From Cellulophaga sp. HaHa_2_95 (GTDB lineage Bacteria > Bacteroidota > Bacteroidia > Flavobacteriales > Flavobacteriaceae), in the NCBI RefSeq assembly GCF_019278565.1, contig NZ_CP058988.1, positions 2,294,001 to 2,358,000 on the forward strand: a DNA stretch of 64,000 nucleotides. Direction: 5' to 3'. The notes under the pieces are model-generated. The model was not told the origin of the DNA and did no database searches. It saw only the letters and a program-made list of their open reading frames with translations. The position numbers and the translations under genes were made by a program. Positions 45,759 to 54,413 of the stretch are shown one piece after another (the stretch's first letter is position 1; each line of letters starts with the position of its first letter).

Positions 45759-45860
45759 ATGGCAAACAAGAATCAAGAAAACTCAGCTTATGTAAATTTC
45801 ATCAACAATTTGAATGAAATTTTAGGAAATTATAATATCAACGAATTAAGTCGTTCTTAG
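45759..45860 (+). CDS. LNEIL microprotein 2 (33 aa), unknown function
   Basis: The ORF encodes MANKNQENSAY then VNFINNLNEILGNYNINELS and RS. Ungapped alignment from Tyr11 to microprotein 1 from Tyr10 gives about 9 identities in 21 positions, including the block LNEIL and the Tyr, Phe, Glu-Leu framework. The leader before the ATG is A-rich, as expected for flavobacterial translation. It is followed by a strong terminator, so the two likely form a small transcript of their own or the tail of the exopolysaccharide operon. Confidence 0.65.
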   Translation: MANKNQENSAYVNFINNLNEILGNYNINELSRS

Positions 45861-45881
45861 AAAAAGAGAATTGTACATATA

Positions 45882-45913
45882 AAAAAGGCTCGCAAATTGC
45901 GAGCCTTTTTTTA
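45882..45913. terminator. Bidirectional terminator between microprotein genes and rpoD
   Basis: GGCTCGC (45887-45893) and GCGAGCC (45899-45905) form a stem flanked by A and T runs, between convergent genes. Confidence 0.88.
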
Positions 45914-45915
45914 TT

Positions 45916-46779
45916 TTAACCTAAATAGGTTTTGAGTATTTTACTTCTAGAATTATGTTTCAGCTTACGAATAGCCTTTTCTCTAATTTGACGCACACGC
46001 TCACGTGTTAAATCAAAGGTCTGACCTATTTCTTCTAAAGTCATAGAGTGTTGGTCTCCAATTCCGTAATAAAGCTTCACGACATCGGCCTCACGTTGAG
46101 AAAGAGTTTCTAAAGCTCTATTAATCTCAATATTTAAAGACTGTTGTAATAATTGCTTATCAGGGTTAGGAGATTCTCCAGAACCAATAACATTATACAA
46201 GTTAGAATCTTCACCTTCTTTTAAAGGGGCATCCATAGATACGTGTCTTCCTGTATTTTTAAGTGATTGCTGTACTTCACTTACTGTCATTTCTAATTCC
46301 TTTGCAATTTCTTCGGCAGAAGGTGGCCTTTCATGGGCTTGCTCTAAATAAGAAAATGCTTTCTTAATTTTATTGATAGATCCAATTTTATTCAGCGGCA
46401 AACGTACAATACGCGATTGTTCTGCTAAGGCTTGTAAAATTGCTTGTCGAATCCACCAAACAGCATACGATATAAATTTAAAACCTCTTGTTTCATCAAA
46501 ACGTTTAGCAGCTTTCACCAAACCAACATTTCCTTCATTTATTAAATCTGGTAATGTAAGACCTTGATTTTGGTATTGCTTCGCAACAGATACCACAAAA
46601 CGTAAATTCGCTGTAGTCAATTTTTCTAGGGCTACCTGATCTCCTTCTCTTATTCGTTGCGCTAAGTCAACCTCCTCATTTGCGGTTATTAAATCTATTT
46701 TACTGATATCTTGCAAGTATTTGTCTAATGATTTAGACTCTCTATTGGTTACCTGCTTAATTATCTTTAGTTGCCTCAT
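45916..46779 (-). CDS. rpoD: Primary RNA polymerase sigma factor (RpoD/SigA)
   Basis: From the ATG at 46779 ([15 protein letters not shown]) the product is 287 aa, the size of the Bacteroidota primary sigma factor, which lacks the long region 1.1. Regions 1.2 ([15 protein letters not shown]), 2 ([30 protein letters not shown]), 3 ([12 protein letters not shown]) and 4.2 ([19 protein letters not shown]) are clear. It reads the TAnnTTTG promoters seen in the window. The frame continues upstream to 46833 with other possible Met codons, which I consider less likely. Confidence 0.95.
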   Translation of the reverse strand: MRQLKIIKQVTNRESKSLDKYLQDISKIDLITANEEVDLAQRIREGDQVALEKLTTANLRFVVSVAKQYQNQGLTLPDLINEGNVGLVKAAKRFDETRGFKFISYAVWWIRQAILQALAEQSRIVRLPLNKIGSINKIKKAFSYLEQAHERPPSAEEIAKELEMTVSEVQQSLKNTGRHVSMDAPLKEGEDSNLYNVIGSGESPNPDKQLLQQSLNIEINRALETLSQREADVVKLYYGIGDQHSMTLEEIGQTFDLTRERVRQIREKAIRKLKHNSRSKILKTYLG

Positions 46780-46886
46780 ATATTTATCTATTGTTCGAAC
46801 TGACATTATACACTTTTTTTTTGACTTTTCCAAATATGGGCGTAAATAAAAAAAATAATTGAAATTAGTTTACGAGATATTAAAGC

Positions 46887-46917
46887 TTGTCTTCATTGTT
46901 TTTGCTCCCTATATTTG
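46887..46917 (+). promoter_or_regulatory. Strong candidate promoter, possibly giving a leaderless mRNA
   Basis: TTG (46887-46889) and a perfect TATATTTG (46910-46917) are separated by 20 nt. The ATG of the next gene begins at 46924, only 6 nt after the -7 box, so transcription would start at or next to the start codon. Confidence 0.55.
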
Positions 46918-46923
46918 TAGGGT

Positions 46924-47436
46924 ATGAGTAAAACAGCCCTAAAGAAATTTGTCTCAGAAGCACCTAAAAAAGAATTAGAAGCGCAGCTTGTAGATTTGTA
47001 TGAAAGGTTCCCAGTCGTTAAAGAGTATTATGATTTTATTTTCAATCCAAAAGAAGATAAACTTATTCAGGCTGCTAAAATTAAAATTTCAAATGAATAT
47101 TTTCCTGTTCGTCGTAAGCGGGCACGGGCCAGAAGATCTATTGCTCAGAAATTTATAAAGCACTATTTAAAGCTAGGTGTTGAGGCTCACCTCTTAGCAG
47201 ATCTTATGCTTTATAATTTAGAAATAGCACAATCGTTCTCATCAGAAAAGAATGTGGCAGATACGTTTTATAAAAGTATGCTGAACTCTTTTGATCAAGC
47301 AGTAGTGTATATATCACAAGGAAATCTATTACAAGATTTTAATAAAAGAATAGCAACTATATATAACACTGTACAGGAACAGCGTTGGCCTAATCTAGAA
47401 GAATTTTCTAGAGTTTTAGATAAAATCGATACATAA
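46924..47436 (+). CDS. DUF6155-like conserved protein
   Basis: The 170-aa protein is soluble, helical and basic. It starts MSKTALKKFVSEAPKKELEA, contains YYDFIFNPKEDKL, then a very basic segment (FPVRRKRARARRS, ~61-73), and ends with EEFSRVLDKIDT. I associate this with DUF6155, from memory. The arginine-rich patch could bind nucleic acid. It is divergent from rpoD. Confidence 0.6.
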   Translation: MSKTALKKFVSEAPKKELEAQLVDLYERFPVVKEYYDFIFNPKEDKLIQAAKIKISNEYFPVRRKRARARRSIAQKFIKHYLKLGVEAHLLADLMLYNLEIAQSFSSEKNVADTFYKSMLNSFDQAVVYISQGNLLQDFNKRIATIYNTVQEQRWPNLEEFSRVLDKIDT

Positions 47437-47482
47437 ATAATTTATTTAAGAACTAATATTTTATTTAAGCACAAAAATCTGC

Positions 47483-47490
47483 TAGTTTTG
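47483..47490 (+). promoter_or_regulatory. Candidate -7 element for the RadD-like helicase gene
   Basis: TAGTTTTG matches TAnnTTTG and lies 66 nt upstream of the TTG start at 47557. Confidence 0.4.
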
Positions 47491-47556
47491 TAAAATTGGC
47501 ATTTTCGTACAGGAGCTACAGAAATATCAACTAAAAATTTAAAGATAGGGCAACAT

Positions 47557-49068
47557 TTGAAGTTAGAAAAGCAGACCACGGAGAAGACACTTTACGATTA
47601 TCAGTTAGAAGATTTGAATACTATTTTTACGTTTTTAAATGAATCTGATGATAATGTTAACCTCTTATATCAATTACCAACAGGAGGAGGGAAAACAGTA
47701 GTTTTTTCGGAAATAGCACGCCGTTTTATTAATGAGCGGAAGAAAAAAGTAATTGTACTTACGCACCGTATAGAATTGGGGGCTCAAACCTCAAGAATGC
47801 TTAAAACATTTGGGGTAAAAAATAAAGTAATCAATAGTAGCGTCAAGGAACTTGTAGATCAAGATGAATACATGTGTTTCGTGGCGATGGTAGAGACCTT
47901 AAATAATAGATTGCAAGAGGAAAAAGTAGAACTTAATGATATTGGTCTCGTTATTATAGATGAGGCTCATTATAACTCGTTCCGTAAACTTTTTAAATAT
48001 TTTGAAAACTCCATTATTCTAGGAGTTACGGCAACACCTCTAAGTTCTAATATTAAGCTTCCGATGAAAGATAATTATAAGAAGCTTATTATTGGGGAAT
48101 CTATACAATCATTGATTGACAAGAACTTTCTAGCCAAAGCAGAGGTATATCATAAAGATGTAAGTTTAAAGACGTTGAAACTTGGTGTTGGTGGAGATTA
48201 TACGGTAAAATCTTCAGATGAGCTCTACGGGAATTTTAGCATGGTGTCTAAATTAATATCAACCTATGAAGAAATTGGGAAGGGTAAAAAGACATTAATT
48301 TTTAATAATGGAATTAATACGTCTCGATACGTTTTTGAGTCTTTTAAAAAAGCAGGTTACAACATTCGCCATTTAGACAATAAGAATACTGCTTCTGAGC
48401 GGAAGGATATTTTGAAATGGTTTTCTGAGACTCCGGATGCCATCTTATCTTCTGTAAGTATTTTAACTACAGGTTTTGATGAGCCTACGGTAGAAACTAT
48501 CATCTTAAATAGAGCTACAAAATCACTCACCCTATATTTTCAAATGATAGGTAGAGGCTCTCGTATTTTGCCGAACAAAGATAAATTTACGGTAATCGAT
48601 ATGGGTAATAACGTAGCCCGATTTGGAATGTGGGATGCGCCTATAGATTGGAAAGAGATTTTTCATTTTCCTGATTTCTACTTAGAAAATATTAGAAATG
48701 ATGAGGAAATAGAGCGCGATTTTGTATATGAAATGCCTGATGATTTACGAGCTCAATTTTCAAAATCGTCAAACTTAAGTTTTGATGTGAAAGCAGAATA
48801 TAAAAAGGTTTTTGCTGAAGGGAAAAAATCTAAATTGGTTTTAGAGCGCAGTATAGATCAGCATGCTAGAATTTGTATAGAGAATAGTGAAGATGTTTTT
48901 GACGCCCGTATTTTAGCCAAACAATTAAAAGATGATATTGAGTATAGAGTTCGTTTGTATTCCTACTGTATTATGAATAATACAAAAAACTATAAGGAGT
49001 GGCTTGCAGAAGATTATGAGCGCAAATTGCGTTTGAAAATCTCACAAAAATTTTCCGAGAAGTTATAG
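47557..49068 (+). CDS. RadD-like DEAD/DEAH-box superfamily 2 helicase
   Basis: The 503-aa protein has two RecA domains: Walker A LPTGGGKTVVF (~41-51), DEAH box VIIDEAHYN (~132), motif III GVTATPL, then TGFDEPTVE and QMIGRGSRILP (motif VI). A ~140-residue C-terminal extension follows. The pattern resembles RadD/YejH and type-III-restriction-like helicases involved in DNA repair. The start is TTG at 47557; no ATG fits before Walker A. The next gene follows 9 nt later. Confidence 0.8.
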   Translation: MKLEKQTTEKTLYDYQLEDLNTIFTFLNESDDNVNLLYQLPTGGGKTVVFSEIARRFINERKKKVIVLTHRIELGAQTSRMLKTFGVKNKVINSSVKELVDQDEYMCFVAMVETLNNRLQEEKVELNDIGLVIIDEAHYNSFRKLFKYFENSIILGVTATPLSSNIKLPMKDNYKKLIIGESIQSLIDKNFLAKAEVYHKDVSLKTLKLGVGGDYTVKSSDELYGNFSMVSKLISTYEEIGKGKKTLIFNNGINTSRYVFESFKKAGYNIRHLDNKNTASERKDILKWFSETPDAILSSVSILTTGFDEPTVETIILNRATKSLTLYFQMIGRGSRILPNKDKFTVIDMGNNVARFGMWDAPIDWKEIFHFPDFYLENIRNDEEIERDFVYEMPDDLRAQFSKSSNLSFDVKAEYKKVFAEGKKSKLVLERSIDQHARICIENSEDVFDARILAKQLKDDIEYRVRLYSYCIMNNTKNYKEWLAEDYERKLRLKISQKFSEKL

Positions 49069-49077
49069 TGAAATCAA

Positions 49078-50307
49078 ATGCAAAAAGTATTATTTATTGG
49101 AGTGAATTGGCCAGAGCTTACGACTGCTGCTGGAACACGTATGATGCAATTACTTCAACTTTTTCTGAAAAGAAATGACCAGGTAACGTTTGCAAGTGCT
49201 GCTTCAGAATCCGACTTTAGTATTGATTTAAACGCACTACAGATTTCCAAAGCTCCAATTAAACTGAATAGTGCCTCTTTTGATGTGTTTGTATCAGATT
49301 TACAACCAGATATTGTCATCTTCGATCGCTTTATAATAGAAGAGCAATTTGGCTGGAGAGTAGTTGCCCATGCGCCTAATGCGCTCCGTGTTTTAGATAC
49401 AGAAGATATTCATAGCTTGCGCAATATCCGTCAGGAATTATTTAAAAAACAGATTCCGTTTTCTTCCAAATTATGGTTGCAGACCGATATGGCCAAGCGG
49501 GAAATAGCCAGTATATATCGTTGTGATATCAGTTTAATTATTTCCACCTTTGAAATGGAGCTCTTGCAAAAAAGGGCTAAAGTAGATTCCGCACTTTTAC
49601 TACATGTTCCGTTTATGGTAAAGGCAATTTCTGCAGAGCAAGCATCGTCCTACCCAGATTTTTCAGCACGGAAAGATTTCATTTGTATTGGTAACGGTAA
49701 ACATGCTCCTAATGTAGATGCTGTTTTGTGGTTGAAAACTAAAATTTGGCCGCAAATTAAAAAACAACTACCAGAAGCCAATTTGCACATTTATGGCTCC
49801 TATTTAGCGCAACAGGTGGTACAAATGCATAAGCCACAAGAAGGTTTTTATGTAAACGGTTTTACTGATAATTTGGAAGACACCTTTGTGCATGCTAGAT
49901 TAAATCTTGCTCCCTTACGTTTCGGAGCAGGGATAAAAGGGAAGCTATTAGATAGCATGCGTTTTGGTACGCCAAGTATCACTACGCCAATAGGAGTAGA
50001 GGGTATGGCAAATGGGTTGCCATGGAATGGAGCTATCGCTATAGATGAGGTAGATTTTGTAACAAAGGCTATCGCATTGTATACGAATGAGGCCAAATGG
50101 ATAGAAGCCCAGGAGAATGGATTTAAAATTTTACAAACTAATTATGACGCTGTCCGTTTAGAACATCAATTTATAACAGCCTTAAAAAAAATCCAGAACA
50201 ACCTAATATGGCACCGGCAAGAAAACATTGTAGGCAATTTGTTGCTGCATCAAACAATGCAGAGTACCAAATATATGGCTAAGTGGATTGAAGCTAAAAA
50301 TGCCTAA
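49078..50307 (+). CDS. GT4-like glycosyltransferase
   Basis: The 409-aa cytoplasmic protein has a GT-B fold layout. The N-terminal domain starts VLFIGVNWPELTTAAGTRM. The C-terminal nucleotide-sugar domain has FICIGNGKHAPNVDAVLWLK, then APLRFGAGIKGKLLDSM and GTPSITTPIGVEGM. This matches family 4/1 type glycosyltransferases. Donor and acceptor are unknown. It is 9 nt downstream of the helicase. Confidence 0.75.
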   Translation: MQKVLFIGVNWPELTTAAGTRMMQLLQLFLKRNDQVTFASAASESDFSIDLNALQISKAPIKLNSASFDVFVSDLQPDIVIFDRFIIEEQFGWRVVAHAPNALRVLDTEDIHSLRNIRQELFKKQIPFSSKLWLQTDMAKREIASIYRCDISLIISTFEMELLQKRAKVDSALLLHVPFMVKAISAEQASSYPDFSARKDFICIGNGKHAPNVDAVLWLKTKIWPQIKKQLPEANLHIYGSYLAQQVVQMHKPQEGFYVNGFTDNLEDTFVHARLNLAPLRFGAGIKGKLLDSMRFGTPSITTPIGVEGMANGLPWNGAIAIDEVDFVTKAIALYTNEAKWIEAQENGFKILQTNYDAVRLEHQFITALKKIQNNLIWHRQENIVGNLLLHQTMQSTKYMAKWIEAKNA

Positions 50308-50401
50308 GTAATAGAATTAACACTTTTACGGTCTTTAATTACACCTACTATTGTCTTTACATACGATTTGTTTTTAACCAAACTATCCATATATTTTCTC
50401 T

Positions 50402-50409
50402 TATCTTTG
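50402..50409 (+). promoter_or_regulatory. Candidate -7 element for menB
   Basis: TATCTTTG matches TAnnTTTG exactly, 23 nt upstream of the menB ATG. Confidence 0.45.
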
Positions 50410-50432
50410 AAGCATTAAAGTGAAATTGAGAA

Positions 50433-51275
50433 ATGGAAAAAATCAACTGGAAAACGGTAAAGGAATTTGAAGATATTACCTATAAAAAGTGTGATGGAGT
50501 TGCGCGTATAGCATTTAATAGACCCAATGTGCGTAATGCTTTCAGACCTAAAACTACAAGTGAATTATACCAAGCATTTTACGATGCTCAAGAAGATACC
50601 TCTATAGGGGTTGTTTTACTCACCGCAGAAGGGCCCTCTACAAAAGACGGCGTGTATTCTTTCTGTAGTGGTGGGGATCAAAAAGCAAGGGGCCATCAGG
50701 GTTATGTTGGTGAAGATGGTATGCATCGCTTAAATATATTAGAAGTACAACGATTAATCCGTTTTATGCCAAAAGCGGTAATTGCTGTTGTTCCGGGTTG
50801 GGCCGTAGGTGGTGGTCATTCATTACATGTGGTGTGTGATTTAACCTTGGCAAGTAAAGAACATGCTATATTCAAGCAAACAGATGCAGATGTTACTAGT
50901 TTTGATGGTGGCTATGGTTCTGCTTATTTGGCAAAAATGGTAGGTCAGAAAAAAGCACGTGAAATTTTCTTTTTAGGAAGAAACTATTCGGCACAGGAGG
51001 CTTACGACATGGGAATGGTAAATGCTGTTATCTCTCATGATGAGCTAGAAGATACTGCGTACCAGTGGGCGCAAGAGATTTTAGAAAAATCGCCCACCTC
51101 TATTAAGATGCTTAAATTTGCTATGAATTTAACAGATGATGGTATGGTAGGGCAGCAAGTATTTGCAGGAGAAGCTACACGTTTAGCTTATATGACAGAA
51201 GAAGCTAAAGAAGGTAGAAATGCCTTTTTAGAAAAGCGTAAACCAGATTTTGGTAAAAATAAATGGATCCCTTAG
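50433..51275 (+). CDS. menB: 1,4-dihydroxy-2-naphthoyl-CoA synthase
   Basis: Crotonase-fold enzyme that closes the second ring in menaquinone synthesis. The 280-aa length fits. Family signatures are FNRPNVRNAFRPKT, CSGGDQKARG, PGWAVGGGHSLHVVCDL and TSFDGGYGSAYLA. The rest of the men pathway is not in the window. It is followed by a weak terminator at 51322-51354. Confidence 0.95.
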   Translation: MEKINWKTVKEFEDITYKKCDGVARIAFNRPNVRNAFRPKTTSELYQAFYDAQEDTSIGVVLLTAEGPSTKDGVYSFCSGGDQKARGHQGYVGEDGMHRLNILEVQRLIRFMPKAVIAVVPGWAVGGGHSLHVVCDLTLASKEHAIFKQTDADVTSFDGGYGSAYLAKMVGQKKAREIFFLGRNYSAQEAYDMGMVNAVISHDELEDTAYQWAQEILEKSPTSIKMLKFAMNLTDDGMVGQQVFAGEATRLAYMTEEAKEGRNAFLEKRKPDFGKNKWIP

Positions 51276-51321
51276 GGAGAGGAAAACAATCGTCTAAAGT
51301 TTATTTCATTTTCAGAAATTA

Positions 51322-51354
51322 AAAAAGACCTATTCAGTGAAGAAAAGGCCTTTT
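51322..51354. terminator. Terminator at the left edge of repeat element copy 1
   Basis: AAAAGACCT pairs with AGGCCTTTT with one mismatch, with poly-A on the left and poly-T on the right. It can serve menB on the plus strand or a minus-strand transcript through the repeat element. Confidence 0.55.
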
Positions 51355-51472
51355 ACGAGAACACTATATGAAAATGAAAAATTTTATTCTGTTTTTGTAA
51401 CACTGCTAAAGTATAGCAGTTCTGCATCTTTTTAAAACTATTGTTGTGAACCTATCATTTTATGTGGTGTAG
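51351..51472. repeat. Non-coding repeat element, copy 1 (~122 bp)
   Basis: It begins with the T-tract of a terminator and ACGAGAACACTATATGAAAA (51355 on), continues with an ACTGCTA/TAGCAGT hairpin in the middle, and ends with AACTATTGTTGTGAACC and TGTGGTGTAG. Copy 2 at 52201 shares ~30 identical bases at the start and the same ending at nearly the same distance (81 versus 82 nt between landmarks). It lies immediately upstream of the DEAD-like gene. Confidence 0.75.
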
Positions 51473-51533
51473 GTTTTAAAAGATGTTATTTAGCTTAAAA
51501 AGATTAAAAAATATATTTCGAATACAACAAACT

Positions 51534-52148
51534 ATGTCGTTCAAAAAGTTACAGCCAGAGTTAAAAGAGGTCTTAGAAAATCAAGGAATTACTAAATATA
51601 CTGATTTTCAAAAAGCGGTACTTTCTAAAATAAAAGGAGGAGCAAGTGTTTTTGGGATTGCTCCAGAAGGTGCAGGAAAAACTACAGCCATTGTTATTTC
51701 AGTGCTTCAAAAATTAGAGTGTAAAGCTTTTGAAGATGCTCCTAGAGCCTTAATTTTTGTAAAAGATAAAAAATCGGCCTTAGAATTAGCGGCGGAGTTC
51801 GAAAAATACACTAGAAGAATGGATATTCGGGTGTATTGTGCTTATGATGAGCAGGGCATAGAAGACCAGCGTGCAGATATTTATGACGGGGTAGATGTAG
51901 TTATTGCAACCCCAAAACGTTTGAATAAAATATTTTACCTCAACGGTATTAATCTTGGAGCTCTAAAAATGTTCATGGTAGAAGATGCTGAATTCTTAAT
52001 TAAAGCAAGTTCTTATTCAGATTTAATTAGAACACCAGAGAGCTTAGAAAAATGTCAATACATTGTTTTTGGAACTGAGTTTGATGAGCGAATGACTAGA
52101 ATGCAAGATGCATTTATGGCAAATGCTCATATTGTTCAAACAAAATAA
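51534..52148 (+). CDS. Single-domain DEAD-box-like protein (N-terminal RecA domain only)
   Basis: From the ATG at 51534 the 204-aa product covers only the first RecA domain of a DEAD-box helicase. It has a Q-motif-like YTDFQKAVL, Walker A APEGAGKTTA and motif Ib-like IATPKRL. The DEAD box reads VEDAE. No second RecA domain follows before the stop, and the next bases are a terminator. It may be an RNA-binding or regulatory remnant. Upstream and downstream sit two copies of a repeat element. The frame extends back to 51483 without a family-like N-terminus. Confidence 0.75.
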   Translation: MSFKKLQPELKEVLENQGITKYTDFQKAVLSKIKGGASVFGIAPEGAGKTTAIVISVLQKLECKAFEDAPRALIFVKDKKSALELAAEFEKYTRRMDIRVYCAYDEQGIEDQRADIYDGVDVVIATPKRLNKIFYLNGINLGALKMFMVEDAEFLIKASSYSDLIRTPESLEKCQYIVFGTEFDERMTRMQDAFMANAHIVQTK

Positions 52149-52170
52149 AATTTACTAATGGTATATATTA

Positions 52171-52205
52171 AAAAAGAGCTTTAACCGATGGTTAAAGCTC
52201 TTTTT
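52171..52205. terminator. Terminator after the DEAD-like gene, left edge of repeat copy 2
   Basis: AAAAAGAGCTTTAACC (52171-52186) and GGTTAAAGCTCTTTTT (52190-52205) form a perfect 16-bp stem with a 3-nt loop; symmetric A/T tails allow termination in either direction. Confidence 0.9.
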
Positions 52206-52324
52206 ACGAGAACACTATATGAAAATGAAAAACTAATCTAATTTCTTTACTACATAGTAAATATACATTTCAAATTAGAGTTTTTATAACTATTGTTGTC
52301 AACCTTGGAATAATTGTGGTATAG
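52201..52324. repeat. Non-coding repeat element, copy 2 (~124 bp)
   Basis: TTTTTACGAGAACACTATAT and the following GAAAATGAAAAA are identical to copy 1. The middle has diverged but keeps a hairpin (TTTACT/AGTAAA at ~52248-52263), and CTAATTT/AAATTAG gives an outer stem. The end AACTATTGTTGTCAACC with TGTGGTATAG again matches copy 1. No protein is conserved between the copies in any frame. Confidence 0.75.
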
Positions 52325-52362
52325 CGCTTGAAAATTGTTTTTAACCACATATAAGGCTGTAC

Positions 52363-53691
52363 TTATTCCTGTATAGCATTAATAATTTCACTTAAAAATT
52401 CATTCACATCAAAAATTGGGTTTTCAGAAAGTCCCATACGTACTACGACTAAATCTTTTGAAGGCACGATAAAGACATACTGTCCTTGAAAGCCATTGGC
52501 AGAATATAGGTCTCTAGGTACATCCGGGAATTTTCCACCAGCATTTAACCAAAAATGTGCGCCATAAACGCCCTCTGAATTTTCTGTAGGAGTTGCTACG
52601 TATTTCGACCAATTTTCATCAAACAATTGCGTTCCATTCCAATTACCTTTATTGAGGTAAAGAATTCCAAATTTAGCCCAATCGCGTGTGGTTGCCCATC
52701 CGTAAGAAGAGCCTACATAATTACCGTCCATGTCTGCTTCTATTAACATAGAGTGCATGTCAATTTTATCGATGAGTGTTTTATATGGAAAATCTAGGTA
52801 TTCTTGGCGATTAGTGAACCGATCTCTTAGAATGCCTGATAGTAGATTTGTAGTTCCTGAGGAATAATTCCAAATTTCTGCTGGTTTTGCGACAGCTTCT
52901 TTTTCTGCTTGCATTTTCGTCATATCATTAGCCAAGAATAACATTTTCGTGACATCAGATATTCGGGTATAGTTCTCTTCCCAGTCTAATCCGCTTTGCA
53001 TTCGTAACAGGTGGTTCAGGGTAATATTTTTTCGTTCATCCTTTTGCCATTCAGCAATGGGAGCAGGGGCATTTAAATCTATTTTTCCTTGATATTCAAG
53101 CATTCCATATAAAGTTGCTAGAACACTTTTAGTCATAGACCAGCCTAATATTCTAGATTCTTTTGTAAAGCCTTTTGCGTATTTCTCTCCAATAATCTGA
53201 CCTTTGTGATAGATTAAAACACTTCTTGTTTTTTTAATAGCTGGTTCAGAAAAAGCATGTTCTAGAGCTGCATGTAGTTTTGTGAAATTTACATTTGTCA
53301 ATAAACTATCAGCCCCTTGTTGAACTTCAAATGGGTATTCAGATGTACTGGTGTTAATTCTATTAGGTTGCAAGTACGGCTCGTTTTCATCATAAGAATC
53401 ATTTACTAAGACACATCCTAAGCCCTCTCTGTAAACTGTTTTCCTTGGCATTAGGCTAAATACAGTACCTATGGCACTTTTTGCGCTAAGTTCTACTGTG
53501 GCTAATTTAATAAGGGGAACGTTATTATCATTTTCGGCGACAGATTTTGGAGTTCTATCACTTATAAAAACATTTGAGGCCATGTTTTTTGAAGCAAAAC
53601 CAGCGATTAAATTTAATTTAGGGTAATTTAAGTAACCAATAACAAGGAGTGCAAGGGCAAGAATGATGAGAATTCTTTTGAAAATTTTCAT
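52363..53691 (-). CDS. Class C beta-lactamase-family serine hydrolase, membrane-anchored or secreted
   Basis: The 442-aa protein has an N-terminal hydrophobic signal or anchor (~5-24) and a beta-lactamase/DD-peptidase-type domain with the SxxK motif in GWSMTKSVLA and a YxN-like motif in WNYSSGTTN. Family members include esterases, peptidases and penicillin-recognising enzymes. The substrate cannot be read. It stands alone, divergent from the envelope lipoprotein genes at 53931. Confidence 0.85.
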   Translation of the reverse strand: MKIFKRILIILALALLVIGYLNYPKLNLIAGFASKNMASNVFISDRTPKSVAENDNNVPLIKLATVELSAKSAIGTVFSLMPRKTVYREGLGCVLVNDSYDENEPYLQPNRINTSTSEYPFEVQQGADSLLTNVNFTKLHAALEHAFSEPAIKKTRSVLIYHKGQIIGEKYAKGFTKESRILGWSMTKSVLATLYGMLEYQGKIDLNAPAPIAEWQKDERKNITLNHLLRMQSGLDWEENYTRISDVTKMLFLANDMTKMQAEKEAVAKPAEIWNYSSGTTNLLSGILRDRFTNRQEYLDFPYKTLIDKIDMHSMLIEADMDGNYVGSSYGWATTRDWAKFGILYLNKGNWNGTQLFDENWSKYVATPTENSEGVYGAHFWLNAGGKFPDVPRDLYSANGFQGQYVFIVPSKDLVVVRMGLSENPIFDVNEFLSEIINAIQE

Positions 53692-53930
53692 TGAAAACGG
53701 ATTTGTAGATTTATTGTATCTTTAATTAACGCATAAATATAACTAATAAAATAAGGCTTTGGTGAGCTAGAATATAACAAGTGTAAGTATATAGATTTTA
53801 TAGTGTAACGCTGTTGGTAGTGGTGTAAATGAAGAAATGCTTTGTTGCAGTAAAATACGGGTGATGCTATAATCATACGTTTAGAATGCCGTTTTACCAA
53901 AAGTGTAAACTCCCAAATTAAAAATTACTA

Positions 53931-54377
53931 ATGATGGTTTTAAAAAAATGTTATTATGTAGTAGTAGTTTTATTTTTATTGGCAAGCTGTAAGCAGGAAG
54001 AAAAGCAAAAATTAGATTTGCATGATTGGCAGCCTTTGAAGGTAACGGTAACGGCATATAATTCTCTGCCCTCACAAACTACGGCACAAAATGCGAATAT
54101 AGCTGCTTGGGGAGATACCTTAAAGCCTGGGATGAAAACCATAGCGGTTTCTAGAGATTTAATGCGAAAAGGATTAAAATATAACACCATGGTTAGGATA
54201 GATACTTTTCCAGATACTTTTTTAGTAAAAGATAAAATGCATTTTAGACATCGAAATAAGATAGATGTGTATATGGGAACTAATAAGAAAAAAGCAAAGG
54301 AGTGGGGTAGAAAAAAACTTACTATTTTTTATTTAAAAGAAGAAGATAGTACTCTTTTGTCTGCGGCTATTCGTTAA
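53931..54377 (+). CDS. 3D-domain lipoprotein
   Basis: The 148-aa protein has a lipoprotein signal with lipobox LASC (Cys ~20-22). Its C-terminal domain carries the 3D pattern: VTVTAYNSL, RKGLKYNTMVRID, VKDKMHFRHRNKIDVYM. 3D domains share the double-psi barrel of MltA/RlpA-like peptidoglycan-acting proteins, with aspartates in the active site. It is followed by an amidase lipoprotein and an M14 peptidase on the same strand. Confidence 0.82.
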   Translation: MMVLKKCYYVVVVLFLLASCKQEEKQKLDLHDWQPLKVTVTAYNSLPSQTTAQNANIAAWGDTLKPGMKTIAVSRDLMRKGLKYNTMVRIDTFPDTFLVKDKMHFRHRNKIDVYMGTNKKKAKEWGRKKLTIFYLKEEDSTLLSAAIR

Positions 54378-54413
54378 TTTTAGTTTTTTTAATATTAAAT
54401 AGGAGTTGAGCTA

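Noticed and set aside
51372..51404. Mini-ORF MKMKNFILFL in repeat copy 1 (and MKMKN in copy 2) as a leader peptide pair
   Set aside because: The frame is not preserved between copies beyond five codons, so conservation is at the nucleotide level instead.
53688..53900. 70-aa minus-strand ORF upstream of the serine hydrolase
   Set aside because: No domain, no signal or membrane pattern; it lies in the probable promoter region of the hydrolase gene.
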